This document shows, piece after piece, positions 47,861-53,850 of a stretch of DNA of 64,000 nucleotides. Every line of letters starts with the position of its first letter. Position 1 is the first letter of the stretch. Source of the stretch: Pelomonas sp052436255 (GTDB lineage: Bacteria > Pseudomonadota > Gammaproteobacteria > Burkholderiales > Burkholderiaceae_C); the NCBI GenBank assembly GCA_052436255.1, contig JBQVNP010000011.1, forward strand, positions 4,243 to 68,242, written 5' to 3'. Both the position numbers and the translations under genes were made by a program. The notes under the pieces are model-generated. The model did not search any database. It saw nothing but the letters and a program-made list of their open reading frames with translations, and was not told where the DNA came from.

Positions 47861-48186
47861 TGCAGTACCGCGAAACCGACCGCATGGGGCTCGACCCCGT
47901 CCCCAGCCGATGGAGCATTGACAGAAAGGTTCCCGTGTGGGGATTGCTGATGATGGCGAGCGCCATCGCAGGGCAGGCCATCCTGCTGTGGAACGGCCAG
48001 CAGTTGCAGGCCCAGCGCCTGGACGACTACGGGACCAAGATCGTCGCTCTCACGGTCGAGGTCAAGGAGCTGAACGCCCAGCTCAGCGCCAAGGCCAGCA
48101 AGGACAACGAGCAGGACCTGCGCCTCAATGAGTACAGCCGTCGGCTGCTGCTGCTTGAGGGCGACCGGTACGGGGGGCGGCGATGA
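47860..48186 (+). CDS. Membrane-anchored coiled-coil protein of lysis region, 108 aa
   Basis: TGATG start. One membrane segment at about 26-45 (WGLLMMASAIAGQAILLWNG), then a coiled coil (IVALTVEVKELNAQLSAKAS). Domain order resembles small inner-membrane lysis-region proteins. It could modify holin timing or anchor to the membrane; not an Rz, since Rz is found downstream. Confidence 0.55.
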   Translation: MQYRETDRMGLDPVPSRWSIDRKVPVWGLLMMASAIAGQAILLWNGQQLQAQRLDDYGTKIVALTVEVKELNAQLSAKASKDNEQDLRLNEYSRRLLLLEGDRYGGRR

Positions 48187-48404
48187 AGCTGATCGACGAC
48201 GCCGGCAAGGTCTGGCACAAGTTGTGGTCGGTGCGGCTGGCGCTGCTGGGCGCGCTGTTCTCGGCGGCCGAGTTCGCTGTGTCTCTGGCGCCTGATGCTG
48301 TGGCCGATGTGGTCGGGCAGGGGCGCTTTGCCGCCGTCGCCTTCGTCGTCGGCATCGGCGCTGCCATCGCGCGCCTGGTGCAGCAGCTGAGGCTCAAGGA
48401 ATGA
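48183..48404 (+). CDS. Holin, 73 aa
   Basis: ATG 48183 overlaps the preceding stop. Two hydrophobic helices: about 18-36 (RLALLGALFSAAEFAVSLAP) and 45-65 (GRFAAVAFVVGIGAAIARLV), with a basic N-terminus (DDAGKVWHKLWSVR). Small, two-helix, directly before the endolysin. Permeabilises or depolarises the inner membrane to trigger lysis. Confidence 0.85.
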   Translation: MKLIDDAGKVWHKLWSVRLALLGALFSAAEFAVSLAPDAVADVVGQGRFAAVAFVVGIGAAIARLVQQLRLKE

Positions 48405-48979
48405 GCGCCCGCAAGCCCATCGGCAAGCGCACCAAGGCTGGTGTTCTGGTCGGCGCCGTGGCTGGCGGGCTCATGCTGGCCAGCCCTCAACTGCTCGACT
48501 TCCTGGGCGACTGGGAAGGGCGCGGCCGCACGGTCTACGCCGACAAGCTGGCGGGCGGCCTGCCCACGGCGTGCGGCGGGTTGACGAACCACACCAGCTC
48601 CAAGCCGGTGATCGTCGGCGAGGTTTGGACCGAGGAGGAGTGCGCGGCCGGCATGAGCGAGGTTGTGACGGCCGGACAGCTCAAGCTGGCCGACTGCTTC
48701 ACGCGCCAGCCGCCGCAGCACGTCTTCAATGCCTTCAGCAGCCATGAGCACAACTTCGGCGTGGCCGCGACTTGCGGGAGCCAGGCCATGGCCGCCTTCA
48801 ATGCAGGCGACACCGCAGCGGCCTGCCGGTTGATCGCCTACACCCCGGACGGAAAGCCGAACTGGTCTTCCGTCAAGACGGGCCGCACGCTGCCGAACGG
48901 CAAGCCCGAGCTGCGCTTCGTGCAGGGCTTACAGAACCGGCGCCTGGCCGAGATGGCGATGTGTGAGGGGCGGAAGTGA
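48401..48979 (+). CDS. Endolysin (GH24-like), probable SAR type, 192 aa
   Basis: Lysozyme-type muramidase. The N-terminal helix (AGVLVGAVAGGLMLASPQLL, residues 13-32) lacks a cleavage site and is Gly/Ala-rich, as in signal-anchor-release endolysins. The active site follows: E39 (GDWEG), D48 (YADKL), T56 (LPTACGG). Spacing differs by two from P21 R. Several Cys could support disulfide activation. ATG 48401 overlaps the holin stop; its stop overlaps the Rz start. Confidence 0.9.
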   Translation: MSARKPIGKRTKAGVLVGAVAGGLMLASPQLLDFLGDWEGRGRTVYADKLAGGLPTACGGLTNHTSSKPVIVGEVWTEEECAAGMSEVVTAGQLKLADCFTRQPPQHVFNAFSSHEHNFGVAATCGSQAMAAFNAGDTAAACRLIAYTPDGKPNWSSVKTGRTLPNGKPELRFVQGLQNRRLAEMAMCEGRK

Positions 48980-49521
48980 TCACCGCGCTCGCCATCCTCC
49001 GCCGCGTGCCGGTGCTGGGCTGGGTCGTGCTGGCCCTGGGGCTGCTGCTGGGCGCGCAGACCCTGCGCCTCAGCGCCTCGCAGGCCGACGTGGCGCGGGC
49101 GAAGGCCGAGACATCCAAGGTGCGCGCCGAGTTCGGGGCCTACCGCGAAACCCAAGAGCGCAACGCCCGCCAAGCGCTCGAATCCTTCGCGCGCGACGCC
49201 GCGCTCACCGCCAAGAAACGCCAAGAGGCCGCTGATGCCGAACACCTCGCCCGCCAAGCCGCTGAGGCTGATGCTGCTCGCCTGCGCCGCACTGCTGGCC
49301 AGCTGCAGCGCTACTCCGCCGATCTCGCCACCTCCCTCGGTGATCGTGCGCGAGATACCGCCACTGCCAGCAGCTGCGAGACAGCAGACGCGCGCATCGT
49401 CCGGCTCTCCCTCGTGGTCGGCGCGCTTGACGACTTTGCGGCAGAGGCAGCAGGAGCTGCTGACAGCGCCATTCGCGCCGGCCAGCTCTGCGTCGCAAGC
49501 TACGACGCGCTGACGCCGTAG
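48976..49521 (+). CDS. Rz: Inner-membrane spanin (Rz-like), 181 aa
   Basis: GTG 48976 overlaps the endolysin stop (GTGA). One membrane anchor at about 10-27 (RVPVLGWVVLALGLLLGAQT), then a long coiled coil in the periplasm (ARAKAETSKVRAEFGAYRET, EAADAEHLARQAAEADAARL). Bridges to Rz1 and fuses inner and outer membranes at lysis. It carries the Rz1 gene nested in another frame. Confidence 0.88.
   Translation: MITALAILRRVPVLGWVVLALGLLLGAQTLRLSASQADVARAKAETSKVRAEFGAYRETQERNARQALESFARDAALTAKKRQEAADAEHLARQAAEADAARLRRTAGQLQRYSADLATSLGDRARDTATASSCETADARIVRLSLVVGALDDFAAEAAGAADSAIRAGQLCVASYDALTP
49235..49513 (+). CDS. Rz1: Outer-membrane spanin lipoprotein (Rz1-like), nested, 92 aa
   Basis: Embedded in the +1 frame of Rz. 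Signal peptide with lipobox LLASC (lipidated C24) and a Pro-rich start (SATPPISPPPSVIVREIPPL), the typical Rz1 form. The nested layout is the same as in lambda. Length is somewhat above lambda Rz1, since it continues almost to the Rz stop. ATG 49235. Confidence 0.85.
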   Translation: MPNTSPAKPLRLMLLACAALLASCSATPPISPPPSVIVREIPPLPAAARQQTRASSGSPSWSARLTTLRQRQQELLTAPFAPASSASQATTR

Positions 49522-49534
49522 CGATGAGACGGCC

Positions 49535-49834
49535 ATGCCCTGGCACCTTCAGCCCACCCGCCTGACAGCCCGCCTGTTCTCGGCGAGCCGCAGCTTCGAG
49601 CAGCGCGACCCGCCCGACGTCATTGCCCAGGTAGACCTGACTGCCGACGGCGCGGCCTACATCCACGCCACCATGAGCCGAGCAGATGGCGCCACGCCCC
49701 CGGGCGTCTGGCGCGAGCTGATCCGCAAGCTCCGTGACTTCGGTGTCACGTCCGTGAGCTGGGACCACAAGGGCAAGACCGGCGGCGGCGACACGGGCAG
49801 GGCCTGGCAGGACACGGTGGCGGTGGAGCGCTAG
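49535..49834 (+). CDS. Phage hypothetical protein near right end, 99 aa
   Basis: ATG 49535 after the Rz stop. The sequence VDLTADGAAYIHATMSRADG, then GVWRELIRKLRDFGVTSVSW and DHKGKTGGGDTGR, has the beta-alpha-beta look of a small helper protein found at prophage ends. Converges with the LexA-controlled gene. No function assigned. Confidence 0.55.
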   Translation: MPWHLQPTRLTARLFSASRSFEQRDPPDVIAQVDLTADGAAYIHATMSRADGATPPGVWRELIRKLRDFGVTSVSWDHKGKTGGGDTGRAWQDTVAVER

Positions 49835-49849
49835 GGCAGCTTGCCACGC

Positions 49850-50077
49850 TCAGGGCCCCTTGGTCCCGTCGTGCCCGCGCAGATGCTGATTCGTCGGCGC
49901 CAGCGCGTAGTTCTCGTCAACGTTCTCCGGGCAGCTTCGGACCTCGCACGACCCTTCGATGCGGGTAGCGGTCGGATCGTGCTTCAGCGCCTCGCCCTCA
50001 GCGAATCTGCACGCGCTCTTGCGGCGACGGCCCCACTGATCGGTCATCATCCAAAACCAGAACTCAACGTCTTTCAT
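49850..50077 (-). CDS. LexA-controlled small protein at prophage right end, 75 aa
   Basis: ATG 50077 lies one base from a perfect LexA box. The product starts KDVEFWFWMMTDQWGRRRKS, then CRFAEGEALKHDPTATRIEG and CEVRSCPENVDENYALAPTN. The aromatic start, basic middle and three Cys give no family I recognise. Position (attR side, opposite the late operon) parallels the SOS-controlled tum gene of phage 186. I infer an antirepressor or SOS-response effector; a moron unrelated to induction is also possible. A TATAAA lies inside the box. Confidence 0.65.
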   Translation of the reverse strand: MKDVEFWFWMMTDQWGRRRKSACRFAEGEALKHDPTATRIEGSCEVRSCPENVDENYALAPTNQHLRGHDGTKGP

Positions 50078-50078
50078 G

Positions 50079-50094
50079 CTGTATTTTTATACAG
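50079..50094 (-). promoter_or_regulatory. LexA (SOS) box
   Basis: CTGTATTTTTATACAG is CTGT-N8-ACAG, an exact match to the LexA operator used by gamma- and beta-proteobacteria. Its end lies one base before the ATG at 50077 on the minus strand. The box itself contains TATAAA (50091-50086), so LexA would block RNA polymerase directly and the message would be almost leaderless. Confidence 0.85.
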
Positions 50095-50197
50095 TCAAGC
50101 GAGTTAGCGAGTCGTGCAAAATACTATCGTTGCTGGGTCATCTCATTGCGGTTTGGTTGGTCGGTTCTCTAAGTTATTGATGGGTATGGAGAATCAC

Positions 50198-50246
50198 CTC
50201 CCTTACACGGAGATTGTCGGCGGTTCGAGCCCGTCAGCGCCCACCA
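50198..50246 (+). pseudogene. attR: displaced 3' fragment of tRNA-Val(UAC)
   Basis: The anticodon arm CTCCCTTACACGGAG with anticodon TAC, then T-arm GGCGGTTCGAGCCCGTC, acceptor GCGCCC, A and CCA ending at 50246. No 5' half lies upstream, where the sequence is AT-rich phage DNA. The C:A mismatch at pair 27-43 if one extends left shows that tRNA identity begins at 50198. So the phage integrated at the anticodon stem and supplied a new 3' end at the left junction, outside this window. Confidence 0.85.
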
Positions 50247-50298
50247 CCCGCCCCGGGACGGCATTGCCGTCTCGCACTTAGAATGCGGCTCTCCTCGA

Positions 50299-50322
50299 AG
50301 GCGAACCCCGGTTCGCCTTCGT
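50299..50322 (+). terminator. Hairpin after the tRNA fragment
   Basis: AAGGCGAAC (50299-50307) and GTTCGCCTT (50312-50320) form a 9-bp stem with a 4-base loop. The T-run is weak. It was probably the terminator of the original tRNA-Val gene, about 50 bases past its 3' end, and now separates prophage from ppiD. Confidence 0.6.
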
Positions 50323-50363
50323 CGCGTTTGATTCCTAGCGCTTGATCGTCAAGGCTTTCCGAG

Positions 50364-52277
50364 ATGTTTGAATTCGTCCGCCAACACAACCGCCTGTTCC
50401 AGTTCATCCTGCTGATCCTGATCCTGCCGTCCTTCGCCTTCGTCGGCATGCAGGGCTATACCAGCATGATGGACGGCGCCAACGCCAGCGTGGCCACCGT
50501 CGATGGCCGCAAGATCACGCAAGCCGAATGGGACTTTGCCCAGCGCGAGCAGGCTGATCGCATCCGCCGCCAGAGCCCCGGCGTCGACGCCAAGCTGCTG
50601 GACACGCCCGAAGTCAAGCGCCAGGCCCTCGAAGGCCTCGTCAACGAGCGCACGCTCAAGGCGGCCGCGGAAGACCAGCACTTCACGCCCAGCGCCGAGG
50701 CCGTCAACGCCAGGTTCTGGAACGATCCTCAGTTCGCCTTCCTGCGCAACCCAGACGGCACGGTCAACAAGGCCATGCTGGCCGCGCAGGGCATGACCCC
50801 CTCGATCTTTCTCGAGCGCCTGCGCCAGGACTACGCGATCCGCCAGGTCACGGCGCCCATCGAAACTTCGGCCACTGTCGGCACTGCTGCGCCGAAGCTG
50901 GCCTTTGATGCGCTGCTCCAGCAGCGTGAGGTGCAATTGCAGCGTTTCGACGTCGCGGGCTTTGCTGCCAAGCTCAACCCGAGCGACGCCGAGATCGAAG
51001 CCTTCTACAAGGAGCCGGCCAACGCTGCCAAGTTGCAACTGCCCGAAACGGCTCAGATCCAGTACGTCGTGCTGGATTTGGAGGCCCTGAAGCAGGACGT
51101 CAAGTTCACCGAAGACGACCTGCTGACCTACTACAAGGAAAACGCGGCTCGCTACGGCGTGCCCGAAGAGCGCCGCGCCAGCCACATCCTGATCAAGGCG
51201 GAGCGCGGCGCGTCGGCCGACGAGCGTGCCAAAGCCAAGACCAGGGCCGAAGACATCCTGGCGCAGGTGCGCAAGAACCCGGCCGAGTTCGCTGCCTTGG
51301 CAAAGAAGAACTCCCAGGACGAAGGCTCTGCGGCCAATGGCGGCGACCTCGACTTCTTCAGCCGCGGCGCCATGGTCAAGGAGTTCGATGCCGCCGTTTA
51401 CGCCATGAAGCAGGGCGAAATCAGCAACCTCGTCGAGACTGATTTCGGCTACCACATCATCCAGCTGACCGGCACCCGCGGTGGCGAGAAAAAGCCCTTC
51501 GAAGCCGTGCGCGCCGAAATCGAGGGCGAAGTGCGCAAGCAGCTCGCTCAGCGTCGTTATGCGGAAGCCGCCGAGCAGTTCGGCAATCTCGTCTACGAGC
51601 AGGCCGACAGCCTGCAACCCGCTGTCGATAAGCTCAAGCTGCAGATCCAGACCGCCACCGTCCAACGCCAGCCTCAAGCCGGCGCGACGGGCGTGCTGGC
51701 TTCACCCAAGCTGCTTGACGCAGTCTTCGGCGCGGAGGCGCTGCGCAACAAACGCAATACCGAAGCCGTCGAAACCGGTGCCAGCCAGATGGTGTCGGCC
51801 CGGGTTGTCCAGCACAGCCCGGCCCGCGTGCCGCCGCTCGCCGACGTGAAGGACAAGGTGCGGCAGCAACTCGTCCAGAAGCTGGCGTCGGAGCAGGCCA
51901 AGAAGGCCGGCGAGGCGCGATTGGCCGCGCTGAAGGCCAACCCCGCCGACACCACCGGACTGGATGCGGCCGTCACGGTGTCGCGTGCCAAGCCGCAAGC
52001 CTTGAGCCGTGAGCAGCTCGAGGCGGTGCTGGGTGCCGATGCCTCCAAGCTGCCCGCCGTGGTGGGCTTTGCGGCGGATGAGGGAGGCTATGTTGTCGCG
52101 CGCATCAACCAACTGCAGCCGCGCGATGCCGCTGTCATCGACGACACGCGAGCCGCGCAGCAATACGCGGCCGCCTGGGCCAGGGCCGAAGGACAAGCCT
52201 TCATGGCAGCACTGAAGTCTCGATACAAGGCCGTCATCAATGTCGCCGCGCCGGCGTCCGCAGCCAGCGCGCCCTGA
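50364..52277 (+). CDS. ppiD: PpiD-type periplasmic peptidyl-prolyl isomerase, 637 aa
   Basis: An inner-membrane-anchored chaperone near the Sec translocon. Membrane anchor at 11-29 (LFQFILLILILPSFAFVGM), SurA-like N-terminal region (VDGRKITQAEWDFAQREQAD) and a parvulin domain at about 268-375 (ASHILIKAERGASADERAKA, NGGDLDFFSRGAMVKEFDAA, FGYHIIQLTG). Length is normal. First host gene past attR; ATG 50364. Confidence 0.93.
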   Translation: MFEFVRQHNRLFQFILLILILPSFAFVGMQGYTSMMDGANASVATVDGRKITQAEWDFAQREQADRIRRQSPGVDAKLLDTPEVKRQALEGLVNERTLKAAAEDQHFTPSAEAVNARFWNDPQFAFLRNPDGTVNKAMLAAQGMTPSIFLERLRQDYAIRQVTAPIETSATVGTAAPKLAFDALLQQREVQLQRFDVAGFAAKLNPSDAEIEAFYKEPANAAKLQLPETAQIQYVVLDLEALKQDVKFTEDDLLTYYKENAARYGVPEERRASHILIKAERGASADERAKAKTRAEDILAQVRKNPAEFAALAKKNSQDEGSAANGGDLDFFSRGAMVKEFDAAVYAMKQGEISNLVETDFGYHIIQLTGTRGGEKKPFEAVRAEIEGEVRKQLAQRRYAEAAEQFGNLVYEQADSLQPAVDKLKLQIQTATVQRQPQAGATGVLASPKLLDAVFGAEALRNKRNTEAVETGASQMVSARVVQHSPARVPPLADVKDKVRQQLVQKLASEQAKKAGEARLAALKANPADTTGLDAAVTVSRAKPQALSREQLEAVLGADASKLPAVVGFAADEGGYVVARINQLQPRDAAVIDDTRAAQQYAAAWARAEGQAFMAALKSRYKAVINVAAPASAASAP

Positions 52278-52303
52278 CTTTCCGCTATACTCTTTGGCTC
52301 TGC

Positions 52304-52380
52304 GGTGGCTGTAGCTCAGTTGGTAGAGTCCAGGATTGTGATTCCTGTTGTCGCGGGTTCGAGTCCCGTCAGCCACCCCA
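52304..52380 (+). tRNA. tRNA-His (GTG anticodon)
   Basis: 77 bases including G-1 (52304), which pairs with discriminator C (52377), the tRNA-His identity feature. Acceptor GTGGCTG/CAGCCAC, D-arm GCTC, anticodon loop TTGTGAT with GTG at 52338-52340, T-arm with TTCGAGT, encoded CCA. A -10 TATACT at 52286-52291 is a likely promoter element. Host gene, since it is past attR. Confidence 0.95.
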
Positions 52381-52392
52381 AGATCTCCAAGT

Positions 52393-52420
52393 AAAAAAGG
52401 CACCACCGGGTGCCTTTTTG
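52393..52420 (+). terminator. Bidirectional terminator after tRNA-His
   Basis: AAAAAGGCACC (52394-52404) and GGTGCCTTTTT (52409-52419) form an 11-bp stem with a 4-base loop, U-rich on both strands. It ends the tRNA transcript and the leftward hemerythrin gene. Confidence 0.85.
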
Positions 52421-52473
52421 CTTTTTCGGGGCCGGCAGGGATCGACCCAGCGCGGCCCGGTCCACTTTGCAGG

Positions 52474-53037
52474 TCAGTGCGGCTCGGCCAGGTCGCCGAG
52501 CAACTGCGTCTTGCGTGCGGCGAGTTCTTCGCCCATCACATCGAGGTCGAGATCGGACTTGCGGATCTTGGGGAACATCTCGCCTTCTTCTTCCTTGACG
52601 TGGTGGTCGATGTATTCGCCCAGCACCTTCACCTTGGCGTCGAAGTGGGGATCGTCGGGCGTGGCGGCTTCGATCTGCGCGATCAGGTCCTTGGCGCTGG
52701 CATGCTCGACGTCGGCTTCGTCGACAAGGTCTTCGTCCTCGCCGAGCACTTCGCGGGCGGCCGGATAGAAGAGCTCTTCCTCTACGGTGGCGTGCGCCGT
52801 CAGCATGGCGCAGATCTGCAGGGCAAGGGCCTGCTTCTCCTCGACGTCGCCGTCGGCTTTGGCCAGCTTGTCGTACTCCTTGAAGAGTGCCTTCACGTCC
52901 TTGTGGTCCTGCGTCAGCATGTCGACGGCGTCAGGCGCCGACTTGCTCTTGGCGCTGCCCGAAGTCTTCTTCGCTGCTGATTTGGTGGCGGCGCCCTTGG
53001 ACGCCTTGGCTGAGGTCTTCGTTGCGGTGGTTGGCAT
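52474..53037 (-). CDS. Hemerythrin-domain protein with Lys/Ala-rich tail, 187 aa
   Basis: The first 40 residues are Lys/Ala/Ser/Thr-rich (TSAKASKGAATKSAAKKTSG), like histone H1-type DNA-binding tails. The hemerythrin HHE domain follows: QDHKDVKALFKEYD, HATVEEELFYPAARE, YIDHHVKEEEGEMFPKI, giving His and Glu ligands for a di-iron centre. Binds oxygen or NO, or handles iron or stress. ATG 53037 (a longer frame to 53115 is not supported). Possible nucleoid-linked sensor; inference. Confidence 0.85.
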   Translation of the reverse strand: MPTTATKTSAKASKGAATKSAAKKTSGSAKSKSAPDAVDMLTQDHKDVKALFKEYDKLAKADGDVEEKQALALQICAMLTAHATVEEELFYPAAREVLGEDEDLVDEADVEHASAKDLIAQIEAATPDDPHFDAKVKVLGEYIDHHVKEEEGEMFPKIRKSDLDLDVMGEELAARKTQLLGDLAEPH

Positions 53038-53190
53038 GTGATGTCCTACTGGCTGGTGGCAAAGAAGCGCTTCGCGACGGGATGTCGCTGGCGCGCGAGC
53101 CACCGGCATGGGCAAGCCACGTGCCGCGTGCAGCTGGCGCGCTGCCGCGCTGTTTCGCGGCAGCGCCGCGTGGCGTTTTGACGGCAGGGT

Positions 53191-53772
53191 TTACACGCCG
53201 GGGCGTTTGAGCCGCTGCGAGGGCCTGATGTCGGCTTTGAGCACGCGCGCCATTTGCGTCAGCGCCATGTCGCGCGCCTCATGCGCCTCTGCGGCGACGC
53301 AGTCGGGTGGCACCCAGACCGAATAGCCTCTGAGGTAGGCATCCATCGCGCTGAACAGCACGCAGCTGTCGGCCGCGATGCCGGTCACGATCAAGCGCTT
53401 GCAGCGCAGCTGTCCAAGCAGGATGTTCAACGGCGTGCCGTAGAAGGCCGAGTGCCTGGCCTTGAGCAGCGTGAAGTCCTCGCGCGTCGGCGCCAGCAGC
53501 TTGGCCATCTGGCCCGGCACGCCACGCAGGGCGGCGCAATGCTTCCAAAGCTCCTTGAAATCCGACGTCCACCGCTCGTAGTTGTCGTTGGCATAGACGG
53601 TGCGCACGCCCTGCCGGGCGAGCCGGCGGCGCAATGCGGCGGTCTGCCGGGCCGCCTCCAACGCCGAGGCCGCAATCTCTTGCGCGCCGTCGAAGTCCAA
53701 CGGATTGATGAAGTCCACCAGCAGCAGGACGGTCTTGCTGGGTTCGAGTTTCTCGGTGCTGATCTTGCTCAT
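53191..53772 (-). CDS. Isochorismatase-family cysteine hydrolase, 193 aa
   Basis: The catalytic triad is visible: D20 (LLLVDFINPL), K104 (TLLKARHSAF) and C137 (GIAADSCVLFSA). The fold and length match nicotinamidase/isochorismatase-like amidases; substrate unknown. ATG 53772. It diverges from the desulfurase fusion over 78 bases. A longer frame upstream crosses that gene and is rejected. Confidence 0.85.
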   Translation of the reverse strand: MSKISTEKLEPSKTVLLLVDFINPLDFDGAQEIAASALEAARQTAALRRRLARQGVRTVYANDNYERWTSDFKELWKHCAALRGVPGQMAKLLAPTREDFTLLKARHSAFYGTPLNILLGQLRCKRLIVTGIAADSCVLFSAMDAYLRGYSVWVPPDCVAAEAHEARDMALTQMARVLKADIRPSQRLKRPGV

Positions 53773-53850
53773 GGCGATTGCGGTTGCGATGGCAAACCGC
53801 ATGCCACAACGGCATGCCGTGCGCTCGAGTGCAGGCCTAACATTCGACCG

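Larger units (their letters stand above)
1..50246. mobile_element. Lambda-like HK97-type prophage (left end outside window)
   Basis: The order matches a lambdoid prophage: leftward recombination operon, divergent repressor and Cro-like genes, replication and nin-like genes, late promoter, packaging, head, tail, lysis and attR. The right boundary is set by a displaced tRNA-Val 3' fragment ending at 50246, followed at once by host ppiD. The left boundary is not seen, because the leftward operon runs off the window at base 1. All structural genes look intact, so the element may be functional; this is inference. Confidence 0.93.

Noticed and set aside
49841..50107. An 88-codon plus-strand open frame at the prophage end
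   Set aside because: It is antisense to the LexA-controlled gene, which has a regulatory site and a more natural protein composition.
51702..52406. A 234-codon minus-strand open frame covering tRNA-His and the end of ppiD
   Set aside because: It is antisense to ppiD and tRNA-His; no motif and no ribosome site.
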